From a virus: a stretch of 25,578 nucleotides of DNA. Both the position numbers and the translations under genes were made by a program. The DNA is taken from the IMG/VR virus record IMGVR_UViG_3300024344_000116, positions 1 through 25,578 of that record; one strand, 5' to 3'. The notes below the pieces were generated by a model that was not told the origin of the DNA, made no database searches, and was given only the letters and a program-made list of their open reading frames with translations. Shown one piece after another: positions 13,424 through 21,248 of this stretch (position 1 is the first letter of the stretch; each line of letters opens with the position of its first letter).

Positions 13424-16279
13424 TTACCCTGCTTGGCCTGATCCAAGTCTTCTTAAATACTCTAAGTCAAGATTGTTAAGATCAAGACCTCCAAATTTAG
13501 GCAAAGTGAATGATTGAGAAGCGTCTCTACCTGCTAACAACTGTCGCATTCTGTTTTTAAAATCTGTAGCCGAAACTGTATCTCCTAATTCTTTTACAAT
13601 GTTTTTATATTTATCAGAATCTGGATCTAAAAGATCTATTGCAGATAACATTGAACCTACCCTACTTCTATCCCTTTCAAAGTCCATTGCTTCTTTTTGC
13701 ATTGTATCTTGCGTTATTCCGTCAACATCAAATCTTCCAGTAGCTTCTGCCTCCGATAACCTTCTCGCTAAATCTTGAGTGTCTAAATCAGAGTCTAACG
13801 CTTCTTTTTGTATTGTATCATCACCTTTAAACTGTCCCGTCATCCCTGCTTCCACTGCTTGCCTGTTTAGATATCTATCTCTAAAATCTTGAGTAGATAC
13901 GCCCCTCATCATTTCTTCTCTATCTCTTTGATCCATTGCTAACCTACCCGTTCGATCTGCTTCAGCTAATCTACGTTGCAATGTAGTCCTGTTGTCAAAC
14001 TCCCCTAACAACTCTCCTTCTGCTAATTGTCTTTGGAGAGTATCTTCTCCATCAAATTGACCAGTGAGTCCCGCTTCAGCTAACTGTCGTTGGAAAGCTC
14101 TTTGTTCAGCGTCTTCCGTTAATTCCCCTTGAGCCGAAGCTCTTGCGTCTGCTGAATCTGCAAAAACAAATCTACCCGTTTGCTCTGCTTCAGCTAAACG
14201 ACGTTGAAGATCTCTGCTTTCTAAGTCAGATTCTAACATTTGTTGTGATCTTGTTGTTTCCCCTAACCTTGAAGCGTACTTATCACCTTGATCTCCAAAA
14301 GCATATCTTCCCGTTTGCTCTGCTTCAGCTAATCTTCTTCTAAGATCAAACTCATCTCCCCGCAACGCTTGTTCCGCTTCTAATGCTTGTAGTGCCATTG
14401 AACGTTGAGGACGTTGAGATCCTTCACCTTCAAACATTCCCGTAACACCCGCTTGGGCTATTCGATCTTGTAAGTCTTGAGAATCTAAAGCAGAAAGAAG
14501 TTGACGCTCTGCTCGACCTTCTCCTCCCGACAACGCATCAAGTTCTGCTTGTTGACGTAATGCAGCTTGAGTCCGACGAGCAGGTGCAGATCCTTCTCCC
14601 TCAAGTTCTCCAGTAACTTCTGCTTCAGCTAACCTTCTTGCAAGACCTGAAGTCCTCAAGTCTTCTGCTAAAGCCCTCTCAGCCCTTCCTTCTGCTCCTC
14701 TTGAAGCAATACCCTGCAACGTGTCACGCCCTTCAAACTCTCCCGTCATTCCCGCTCTTGTAGCTTGTCGAGCTAACGATTGACCAAGAATATCTTGTTG
14801 CAGTGCTCTTTCTGCTCGTTGATCGGCAGAACCTGCCAACCCTAATTCTCTTGCTTGTCTTTCTGCTTGCATGTCAGTCTGACGACCAGAAATATCTCTT
14901 CCTAAAATACGATCTAATATTTCTTGTTGTGCTAATCGGTCTTGACGATTTTCTGAACCCAAAGCTCGACCCTCAGCACTTGTCGCTATGTCTCTCGACA
15001 ACCCTGCTGTAGCTAAATCAGAATCCAACATTCTTTCTGCTCGACCTTCTGATCCCGTTAACGCTTGCAGTGCTCTTTCTTCTGCTCTTTCTGCTCGACC
15101 TTCTGATCCCGTTAACGCTTGCTCTGATCTTACGTCACCTCGTTGTGCAAGCTCTCTCGACAACCCAGAAGTAGCTAAATCATCTAATTGAGATTGACGA
15201 CCATACGCCTCAGACCTTAAACTTCTTTGCATGTCTTGCTCTGCAATAGTTCGTGCGTCTTTTTGACTTGCTAAAGAAGCTAAGTCTTGCAACGATTGAC
15301 GACGCATTCCTTCTTCTGCTAACCCTAAGTCATCTCGTCTACCTTGAAATCCTAACGCACCTTGAAGAGCCTGAGTTTGCATATCATAACCCGAAGCATC
15401 TATATCGTTTAACGTTCTTTCACGTTGCCCAATAAAATCTCCAAGAGCTTCAGAAGTATCACCGCCTCGTAAAACCCCCAAGCTACTTAATCGTTGCATC
15501 AACGCATCTTCTTCTTGTTCCGAACGACGCAAGAAGTCTTCTCTTTGTTGTCTTACTAAAGGATTATCTCCACCCTGTAATCTATCAAGCAAAACTTGTT
15601 CAGCAGATCCAATTAAACCAGAACCCCTTTCCCCTGTAGGGTCAGTATATCCAAACTCTCTCCCTAACGCTTCTCGGTTTATTGTTTGGTCAACAGCAGT
15701 TTTTAAAATAGACGTTCCATCTAAGTCAGTTCCAACTCCTTGCTCTGCTTCCTTAGCCCTCCTAACGTCAAGGACATTTTGCAGTTGTTGGTCTGCTGTC
15801 GTAGCTAAGTTAGCAGGTTGAGTTTGTGGAAGAGTTGCTCCTGTAACAGAAGGAAGAGTAAATTGATTAGCAGTATCATCTTGAGTAGTATCTACTTGAG
15901 TAGTATCTACTTGAGTAGTATCTCCACCCATAGCCCCTGTTGCCGACGCACCCAACGTAGGTGACTGATTAGCAGGTTGTCCTGGTTGCGTTTGTGCATA
16001 TGTTTGTGGTTGAAATTGAGTAGCACCGCCTACCTGTTGCATACCTTGAAGAGTAGCTTGACCAAAATCTCCAACCGCTTGTTGCACCTGACCCGATGTG
16101 CCAATACCGACAGCCTCTTCAATAGGGTCTACAGGCCGAGTAAATGGTTGGCCAGGCCGAGTAAATGGTTTGCGAACAGTTTTTTTCGTTTTTTTATTTT
16201 GAGCCTCAAACATTGTAGGCTGTCTTTTTTGTTTTGCCCGTTCTTTGTATCTTGATTCAAACTGATCCATGTATGCCAT
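13424..16279 (-). CDS. Large repeat-rich helical virion protein
   Basis: A 951-residue protein, very rich in Gln, Glu, Arg, Ala and Leu and predicted almost entirely helical from about residue 160 on. The first 60 residues are basic (YKERAKQKRQ, KKTKKTVRKP); 60-160 is Gln/Thr/Pro-rich linker with a VDTTQ tandem repeat. Residues 385-600 carry several EGRAER motifs, and 503-854 carry about ten copies of a motif like RRLAEAxxTGxF. Several spacings between these are 19, 38 or 57 residues, so a helical unit of roughly 19 may underlie the pattern. Such proteins suggest a long rod or coiled bundle inside the virion or tail. It sits directly after the tail-nozzle gene and before two other internal proteins. 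It is not a classical tape measure, since the neighbours indicate a short tail. Precise function unknown. Confidence 0.65.
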   Translation of the reverse strand: MAYMDQFESRYKERAKQKRQPTMFEAQNKKTKKTVRKPFTRPGQPFTRPVDPIEEAVGIGTSGQVQQAVGDFGQATLQGMQQVGGATQFQPQTYAQTQPGQPANQSPTLGASATGAMGGDTTQVDTTQVDTTQDDTANQFTLPSVTGATLPQTQPANLATTADQQLQNVLDVRRAKEAEQGVGTDLDGTSILKTAVDQTINREALGREFGYTDPTGERGSGLIGSAEQVLLDRLQGGDNPLVRQQREDFLRRSEQEEDALMQRLSSLGVLRGGDTSEALGDFIGQRERTLNDIDASGYDMQTQALQGALGFQGRRDDLGLAEEGMRRQSLQDLASLASQKDARTIAEQDMQRSLRSEAYGRQSQLDDLATSGLSRELAQRGDVRSEQALTGSEGRAERAEERALQALTGSEGRAERMLDSDLATAGLSRDIATSAEGRALGSENRQDRLAQQEILDRILGRDISGRQTDMQAERQARELGLAGSADQRAERALQQDILGQSLARQATRAGMTGEFEGRDTLQGIASRGAEGRAERALAEDLRTSGLARRLAEAEVTGELEGEGSAPARRTQAALRQQAELDALSGGEGRAERQLLSALDSQDLQDRIAQAGVTGMFEGEGSQRPQRSMALQALEAEQALRGDEFDLRRRLAEAEQTGRYAFGDQGDKYASRLGETTRSQQMLESDLESRDLQRRLAEAEQTGRFVFADSADARASAQGELTEDAEQRAFQRQLAEAGLTGQFDGEDTLQRQLAEGELLGEFDNRTTLQRRLAEADRTGRLAMDQRDREEMMRGVSTQDFRDRYLNRQAVEAGMTGQFKGDDTIQKEALDSDLDTQDLARRLSEAEATGRFDVDGITQDTMQKEAMDFERDRSRVGSMLSAIDLLDPDSDKYKNIVKELGDTVSATDFKNRMRQLLAGRDASQSFTLPKFGGLDLNNLDLEYLRRLGSGQAG
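13718..14773 (-). repeat. About ten degenerate RRLAEAxxTGxF protein repeats
   Basis: Motif copies begin near residues 503, 547, 604, 647, 692, 730, 749, 768, 805 and 838 of the 951-residue protein. Each has Arg/Gln-rich start, LAEA-like core and TG followed by an aromatic or Leu. Spacings include 19, 19, 38 and 57. At DNA level the copies are recognisable on the + strand as variants of tctgcttcagctaa. Confidence 0.85.
15032..15122 (-). repeat. 37-bp perfect direct repeat, 54 bp apart
   Basis: Bases 15032-15068 recur exactly at 15086-15122, an offset of 18 codons, keeping the reading frame. They encode QALTGSEGRAER-type sequence twice. The identity at every base, unlike the diverged repeats elsewhere in the gene, points to a recent duplication or ongoing recombination. 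Confidence 0.9.
15881..15925 (-). repeat. Three 15-bp tandem repeats encoding VDTTQ-like units
   Basis: The unit TTGAGTAGTATCTAC occurs at 15881, 15896 and, with one change at the end, 15911. It encodes a five-residue tandem (TTQVD) in the linker near the N-terminus of the 951-residue protein and keeps the frame, so copy number could vary without disrupting it. Confidence 0.9.
16132..16170 (-). repeat. 18-bp direct repeat encoding PFTRP twice
   Basis: CAGGCCGAGTAAATGGTT occurs at 16132-16149 and again at 16153-16170, a 21-bp (seven-codon) offset. It encodes the RKPFTRPGQPFTRPV region at residues 36-50 of the 951-residue protein. Confidence 0.85.
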
Positions 16280-16280
16280 T

Positions 16281-17864
16281 CTAAGTTCCCGCCTTTGGTT
16301 TTCTATGAAGTCCTAAGACTTTTGCTTGCAACAACGTCCTACGCACACGATACGGTTGATCTTTCTCATTGTTCGTAAATTTTAAACTTGAATGAGCATC
16401 GTAACCACTCAAGTCTATATCTTTTGAAACCATCCTAAGTGTCCCTACGGTATCCGTATTTAAAACAAAAGGAAAAGAACCTCCACCTCCAGTAGTAGAT
16501 ATCTTCCCTGAACTACCAGAGATTCCTTGAGAATCTTGATCTATCGTTAGTTCATAATCTCCTAACCCGTCGTAATACGTCCTTGCATAAAGCCAACGTA
16601 AATCAATCGACCCCCCAAATGCTGCAGGTGCTCCAGTTTCAAAATTACTGTTATAAGCAACAGACTCATGGTTATAAGTATTTACAGGTTGATGGTCTAA
16701 TAATTTACCACCAAAAGTCCCCGCATGAGGTTTATCAGAAACTAATGCCGAACAATTTCTTTCAAACGTCGTAGTCGCTCCCGTTAAAGGACCATACCAA
16801 GCAAACCTAACTTCTCCCGTATTCTCATCTTGATATCTATTCTTCAACGACATAATCATAACGTGGTTCATGTTTGTAGCACTATAACTATTTGTCGAAT
16901 CGTTATAAGGTAGCCAAAACCATACCTCGTTTTGATCCGCAAAGTAAACTGCGTGAGATTGATGAAGTCTACTTTTGTTTATTTTATCCCAATAAACGTC
17001 TAACGCATAAGAAACTTTTTCAATAACTTCTCCACCAGACCACATATATATTCCGTCGTCCATTGGAAATACTTGAGCATTCATTCCTGGAATAGTTACT
17101 ATTGCTCGACCAGAAATACTTCCACCATGTTGTGGGTTGCGTGGGTCAGTAGATGTTTTTTGTTGTTGTTGATATGGTATCGTTGCGTTTCCTGTAGGAA
17201 TCAAAACGCTTATAAAATCTTCCGTATGAACAACTAAAGAATTTTGAACAGTTTGTATTCCCGTAACTGGCGAACCGAAATTAAAAAAACTTGAAGCTCC
17301 CCAAGTTTCAGGATCACCTATATCAGAATACCAAACACGATCTTTGTTCGAGTTTGTCGAACCCATCCAAACTCTGTTGTCAAAAAATGCAGTATGTTCG
17401 GCTGTTGTGAAACGACTATCGACATCTAATGCACCACAATCGCTTGAACCTCCAACCCACTTGATTGGACCATTTACCCCGTTTGTTAATACCAACGTAT
17501 TAAACGCTCTGCACCATTCAAATGTATTGTCGTTACCCGCTGTAATGGTAACACCCGACGAAGGCATAATCTCAGACCAACCCGAGTTGTAACGATACAT
17601 TGTATCGCCCGCAACAATAAACACCTGCTCAGATCCCCCAGGAACCCGAAACTCTCCGCAAGCAGTTAACGTCGGAGTTCCGCTAATAGCAGATTGACTT
17701 CCATAGCTTGCAGTTCCCAACGCTCGTTCAATCGCTGCAGATTGTGTTAGTCGAGTATTCTCCATTCCGTGTAGGCCATTTACAGGGACATCTTCAGCAG
17801 GGACATCGTATCTTACCCCCATGTTCCACGGACCATATTGAACAGTTTGAGCTTGTATAGGCAT
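16281..17864 (-). CDS. Tail nozzle / hub protein, beta-propeller type
   Basis: A 527-residue, beta-rich protein. Repeated strand motifs such as VFIVAGDTMYRYNSGWSEI (81-99), FNTLVLTNGVNGPIKWVG (121-138) and RVWYSDIGDPETW (176-188) are typical of podovirus tail nozzle and P22 gp10-like hub proteins, which form the tip of the short tail below the adaptor. A QQQQ stretch sits near 232-235. It directly follows the T7 gp11-type adaptor gene with a one-base TAATG overlap, which is the usual order of adaptor then nozzle. The following gene starts one base after its stop. The expected role is closing the tail channel and anchoring fibres. No enzymatic motif is seen. Full length for the group. Confidence 0.8.
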   Translation of the reverse strand: MPIQAQTVQYGPWNMGVRYDVPAEDVPVNGLHGMENTRLTQSAAIERALGTASYGSQSAISGTPTLTACGEFRVPGGSEQVFIVAGDTMYRYNSGWSEIMPSSGVTITAGNDNTFEWCRAFNTLVLTNGVNGPIKWVGGSSDCGALDVDSRFTTAEHTAFFDNRVWMGSTNSNKDRVWYSDIGDPETWGASSFFNFGSPVTGIQTVQNSLVVHTEDFISVLIPTGNATIPYQQQQKTSTDPRNPQHGGSISGRAIVTIPGMNAQVFPMDDGIYMWSGGEVIEKVSYALDVYWDKINKSRLHQSHAVYFADQNEVWFWLPYNDSTNSYSATNMNHVMIMSLKNRYQDENTGEVRFAWYGPLTGATTTFERNCSALVSDKPHAGTFGGKLLDHQPVNTYNHESVAYNSNFETGAPAAFGGSIDLRWLYARTYYDGLGDYELTIDQDSQGISGSSGKISTTGGGGSFPFVLNTDTVGTLRMVSKDIDLSGYDAHSSLKFTNNEKDQPYRVRRTLLQAKVLGLHRKPKAGT

Positions 17865-18775
17865 TAGCCAACCTCAACAACTAACGACGTATCAGTTCTT
17901 ACAGTAAAGTCTGTGTCGTCGTCCGAAGAAAGATATCTGCGATTACCTTGTTGCAATAAGTTTTGACGTTTCATTAAAACAATAGCACGTTCAAGTTCGT
18001 TCGCTTCTCGTTGTGCTCCTTGTTCGTCACCTTTTTCTTGTAGAAATAATTTAGTCGCCCCGTAGACTAACGCACTTTCTCCAGTTTGTGGTATGCCCAA
18101 CTTCATAAACGAATCGCTATCATTAGCCTCTGCCCAAGTCGATATTGCTACTTGATAACGAACTCTAATAATTACATTGGTTGTATCTGGAGTATAGTAA
18201 AGTGCAACGACGGGATAGCCTGTAGTCTCGTCAACTCCACCGATCAACGCTTTATAAACGTTTCCCGTTAAAGACCTATCCTCGTCAAGTAAATCATATT
18301 TATCAGGACCAACAATAGAAATTGGTTGTTCGTTTGTCTCGTCCATAAAAGACCAAAACGCACCAACGTATCCATCTATTGGTGTATAAACGCGAGTATT
18401 CGCAGAAGATTTATAAGTAGCAGTAGCAGAGCTTGAACCTCCAGATATTGATTCGTCTGCGGTAAAGTCTCCGCTCTCGCTGTAAACATAAAGCAATAAG
18501 TTTGTAGCGTCATAAGAATCTACAACCGCAGTCTTACCTGAAGGAAAACCTGTAATTGTTTCTCCCACTGTAAACGTTCCACTTACACTTGCAACAGTAA
18601 ACGTTTTAGTTGTGCGAAAAGTCGTAGTTTTATTTAGCCACCACCATTTCAGATAGCTTGCGATCTCAACCGCAGTAATATTTAGATATTGTCTTGCCCT
18701 GTTTTTAAAATCAGTATTTGCTTGGTCAAGACCAACTCTACTTAATGTTAAATCAATTCCTTCACTTAGTAACAT
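17864..18775 (-). CDS. Head-tail adaptor (T7 gp11-like) with an inserted beta domain
   Basis: A 303-residue protein. Its N-terminal helices (LTLSRVGLDQANTDFKNRAR and LNITAVEIASYLKWWWL, 9-47) and the later YVGAFWSFMDETNEQPISIV (136-155) and QTGESALVYGATKLFLQEKG regions fit the podovirus adaptor that forms a ring below the portal. Residues about 56-123 look like an extra beta domain (TFTVGETITGFPSGKTAVV, then a second similar half with FTADESISGGSSSATA), interrupting the adaptor between the first helices and the beta core. Such GExITG-SGxTAxV modules are familiar decoration-like inserts in phage structural proteins. The stop overlaps the nozzle start by one base (TAATG). AGGTAA serves as a moderate Shine-Dalgarno. 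Confidence 0.75.
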   Translation of the reverse strand: MLLSEGIDLTLSRVGLDQANTDFKNRARQYLNITAVEIASYLKWWWLNKTTTFRTTKTFTVASVSGTFTVGETITGFPSGKTAVVDSYDATNLLLYVYSESGDFTADESISGGSSSATATYKSSANTRVYTPIDGYVGAFWSFMDETNEQPISIVGPDKYDLLDEDRSLTGNVYKALIGGVDETTGYPVVALYYTPDTTNVIIRVRYQVAISTWAEANDSDSFMKLGIPQTGESALVYGATKLFLQEKGDEQGAQREANELERAIVLMKRQNLLQQGNRRYLSSDDDTDFTVRTDTSLVVEVG

Positions 18776-18790
18776 TCATGTTATTACCTA

Positions 18791-19015
18791 TCAGGTTATG
18801 TTAGACCACGAACCGTTTTCTCGTACTTGAACCTTGTTATCGGTTGTATTGTATATGATCCAACCATTTGTTGGAGTCAAAGCGTCACGTTGCGTTGTAG
18901 TCATCTGAGGAGCACTTAAAACTGTTCCCGCTTCTACTACGTCAAATTGTGCAATCGAACCAAACGACGTTGCACTTTTTTGATTGCCCCCAACAACAGG
19001 ACTACGACTGTTCAT
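18791..19015 (-). CDS. 74-residue virion-region protein with fibre-type NGW/NTT motif
   Basis: The second half (TTTQRDALTPTNGWIIYNTT, then DNKVQVRENGSWSN) matches a short motif that usually occurs inside phage tail fibres and collagen-like or adhesin proteins, where it marks a strand turn before a domain. Here it forms nearly the whole of a separate gene between a 216-residue unknown protein and the adaptor. Its start overlaps the upstream stop (TAATG at 19013-19017). It may be a small head or tail decoration or a whisker-like part that attaches through this motif. No membrane segment or signal is visible. Being short, it is supported mainly by the recognisable motif and tight packing. Confidence 0.7.
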   Translation of the reverse strand: MNSRSPVVGGNQKSATSFGSIAQFDVVEAGTVLSAPQMTTTQRDALTPTNGWIIYNTTDNKVQVRENGSWSNIT

Positions 19016-19665
19016 TAGTGAACCGCTCCAACATCGTCACGCAAGGTTTGATCAGCAGCAATATCGAACCTAATATTGCCGTCCATTGAAGTACCGTTTT
19101 TGTGATGATCCAACCACGTTTTGTATTCTTCCGTCTTCTGAGGAGTCCCATCTTCATTTTTTACCGCTTTATCTTTTAAGTAAGTAGTACCACCGTTTTC
19201 CGAATAATACATTGGCAACCAACTTGGCGGTGACGGTTCAAATCCTGGAGGGTGCTCTACCTCAACTCCACCGTAAACTCGTAACGCTTCTTCTCCACGA
19301 TAGTTTCTTTTGTAAGTTCCATCTGGGACACCCTTACCTGCTTCAACTCCTAAAACTTCTTTTGCATTAGGTGCTGTAGAAAGTAATTCAACAAGACGCT
19401 TTTTTGCATCAGGATCGTCCTTAGCTTCACTAAGGATCTGCTCAAGTAAAGAAGGTTTTGCTTCTGCTTCAACAGCTTCCCGAACATCTATTAAAGGTTC
19501 CAAGTCGCTTACCTCTTCAGCATTAGCTTCTTCAACAATTTTCAAAGCATCTGCGTCTGGGTCAATTTTTTTTGCTCCGATTGCTTGACCCATTGCGTCG
19601 AATCCGTTTTCATAATCAAGCTCTTGCTCTTGCTTCTTTTTTGTTTGGCGTTTTGCCATTGCCAT
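19015..19665 (-). CDS. 216-residue virion-region protein, unknown
   Basis: The N-terminus is basic (MAKRQTKKKQEQE), followed by an acidic, helical stretch (about 20-110, rich in Glu, Asp and Ala) and then a more compact C-terminal part with aromatic and proline residues (GTYKRNYRGEEALRVYGG, HPPGFEPSPPSWLPMYY). I do not recognise a family. AAGGAT precedes the first ATG; a second ATG two codons later is possible. It lies downstream of the capsid and decoration genes, beyond a hairpin, and upstream of small virion and adaptor genes. Position suggests a head-completion or minor structural protein. The strongly acidic helical part could also bind the portal or packaged DNA ends, but this is speculation. 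Confidence 0.7.
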   Translation of the reverse strand: MAMAKRQTKKKQEQELDYENGFDAMGQAIGAKKIDPDADALKIVEEANAEEVSDLEPLIDVREAVEAEAKPSLLEQILSEAKDDPDAKKRLVELLSTAPNAKEVLGVEAGKGVPDGTYKRNYRGEEALRVYGGVEVEHPPGFEPSPPSWLPMYYSENGGTTYLKDKAVKNEDGTPQKTEEYKTWLDHHKNGTSMDGNIRFDIAADQTLRDDVGAVH

Positions 19666-19691
19666 AACATTATCCTTCAGTTAATGATGCA

Positions 19692-19715
19692 GGTGAGGAC
19701 ACGAATGCCCTCACC
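19692..19715 (-). terminator. GC-rich hairpin after the capsid and decoration genes
   Basis: GGTGAGG (19692-19698) pairs exactly with CCTCACC (19709-19715) around a 10-base loop. It occupies the 62-base gap between the decoration-type gene and the 216-residue gene. There is no T-run after it on the - strand, so it is not a standard intrinsic terminator. It may weaken transcription after the most needed genes, protect the capsid mRNA 3' end, or be a processing site, as with the terminator placed after the major capsid gene of T7. Confidence 0.45.
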
Positions 19716-19727
19716 CCATCAAGTTAA

Positions 19728-20225
19728 TTAAACATCAACTACATACGGACGAGCAAGACTGACCAAAGCCAATCCTGAGCTTGGCGTGTCTAATGCACTT
19801 ACCGTACTCATGCCGAATATAAGATCACCACTAACTACAGCATCATCAATACTACCTGCTGTAGATGTTAGATAAACGGCTTTATTGTCGGCAAGACTTG
19901 CCAACCCTTTTGCAACACCGTTACCAGTAATCTGATACCAACCAAACTGATTGGCAACGTTTATACTCATTGAACAACCAAGCTGACCAATATCGTTAGC
20001 AGTACCCAACGAAGTTGTCCAACCGTTTGTATCAATCAATGCAACACTACCGACCACTGTAGATGCGACACCTTTAGCGTAAATAAATTCACCTACACCA
20101 TAACCAGTGCTTGAATCTATGTCGTTTCCTTGCACAACCAATCCTAAAGGAAACTTTTGCGTGGTAGAAGTTTCGTCAATGTTCTGACCTCCACCGTAAG
20201 CTCCTATGATTTCCCAATTTGCCAT
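19728..20225 (-). CDS. Probable capsid decoration / cement protein
   Basis: A 165-residue, beta-rich protein lacking charged clusters, with many Gly, Val, Ser and Thr. The segment GYGVGEFIYAKGVASTVVGS (41-60) and the following strands resemble small capsid-stabilising proteins that bind the outside of HK97-type shells. It lies directly after the major capsid gene with an AGGAG ribosome site that overlaps the capsid stop, a common arrangement for proteins needed in similar copy number. No signal peptide, membrane segment or enzyme motif. Alternative: a minor head protein. Assignment rests on composition and position. Confidence 0.65.
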   Translation of the reverse strand: MANWEIIGAYGGGQNIDETSTTQKFPLGLVVQGNDIDSSTGYGVGEFIYAKGVASTVVGSVALIDTNGWTTSLGTANDIGQLGCSMSINVANQFGWYQITGNGVAKGLASLADNKAVYLTSTAGSIDDAVVSGDLIFGMSTVSALDTPSSGLALVSLARPYVVDV

Positions 20226-20237
20226 TCAGCTAATCTC

Positions 20238-21221
20238 CTATATACCTGTTAGGTTAGTGTGAACACCGAGCCTACGTCGGTTATTTGTGATTTGCTGAAC
20301 CCCCGCTACCATGTAACTGAGCTGCCCCAATTGCCCGTTCGATTGAAGTGATACAAACGGAGTCTTCTTAAAGTTTGCGTTTTTCATAACACGCAACTGG
20401 TGCGAACGTTTATCTACAAAGTAAGCCTTACCAGAAGAGACATCGTTGTCAGCAATAATCTCTGCTCCCATAAATCCTGGGAACTCTTGACCATTAAGCC
20501 CGTTAAGTTTTGTGCCGTTCAACTCTACGTAACCTTGAGAAGTTAACGCAGTGCGATAAGCACCCGCAATAGAATACGTTGTAATAATAGCATCAGTACG
20601 ACCGCCCTGCTTACGAACACTATCCATAACAGTATTAAATTCTTCAACACCGTCAAAAATATTAGTAGTCGTTTGGGCTAAAAAGGTTTTAGTCGTTGTG
20701 TCAGACTGATTCTGCCAGAAGGTTGACGTTCCTGAGTTAATACCGCCAACAGTACCCGTTCCCGCATCAGCTATAAGATCTTGAAGACCGAGCATCTTTT
20801 TACCCGACTGAGAACCGCAAGCATCTTCGTTGATCGTCTTGAGCAACGAGTTCATCGCATTGTCACCCAAAGCAGAGAGCAACGAGAATATCTGTTCTGC
20901 TCCACTGTTTTCCCAATCTTCCGTGTCTGACAAAACTATAGGAATCGCGTAATATCTCCGCTTATAGAATGCCGACTCAAAAGGATCACGAGGTGATTTT
21001 GAGAGTGGATCGTATTTATCAAATGCTTCTGCCGTTCCTGAACTACTTTCTAAGATGACTTGAATTTCTTTACCGCCTCCGTCTACCATCTGCATACCAC
21101 GTTTGCGTAGTGCATTGATGACGTTGTACGGCTCAAAAATATTGTCAATAACTTTTGGGTCTATCGTGCGACGAGTCGAACTCCACCGCGAATCCCAGAC
21201 CTCACTTGTGGTTTGAGCCAT
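20238..21221 (-). CDS. Major capsid protein, HK97 fold
   Basis: A 327-residue protein that should form the icosahedral shell. It starts with a short charged arm, then DPKVIDNIFEPYNVINALRK (22-41). A long hydrophilic loop with KYDPLSKSPRDPFESAFYKR resembles the E-loop. The central helix region (IFSLLSALGDNAMNSLLKTI) resembles the spine helix of HK97-type shells. The C-terminal part has GRTDAIITTYSIAGAYRT and FPGFMGAEIIADND, typical of the A-domain of podovirus capsid proteins. It follows a scaffold-type gene and precedes a decoration-type gene, as expected. GGAGAA lies before the ATG. Length is normal, without a protease domain or a delta domain, consistent with a separate scaffold. No sign of frameshift products. 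Confidence 0.88.
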   Translation of the reverse strand: MAQTTSEVWDSRWSSTRRTIDPKVIDNIFEPYNVINALRKRGMQMVDGGGKEIQVILESSSGTAEAFDKYDPLSKSPRDPFESAFYKRRYYAIPIVLSDTEDWENSGAEQIFSLLSALGDNAMNSLLKTINEDACGSQSGKKMLGLQDLIADAGTGTVGGINSGTSTFWQNQSDTTTKTFLAQTTTNIFDGVEEFNTVMDSVRKQGGRTDAIITTYSIAGAYRTALTSQGYVELNGTKLNGLNGQEFPGFMGAEIIADNDVSSGKAYFVDKRSHQLRVMKNANFKKTPFVSLQSNGQLGQLSYMVAGVQQITNNRRRLGVHTNLTGI

Positions 21222-21248
21222 TCTAATTCTCCGAAAAAAGTTTCTCTA

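Noticed and set aside
15769-15780. A single GTCAAGGACA on the + strand resembling the leader element
   Set aside because: It is one unpaired half-site inside a coding gene on the opposite strand, at codons for ordinary sequence, so it is best taken as chance.
13718-15925. Regular repeats that might suggest a CRISPR array
   Set aside because: The repeats are protein-coding, degenerate, unequally spaced and lack unique spacers or cas genes.
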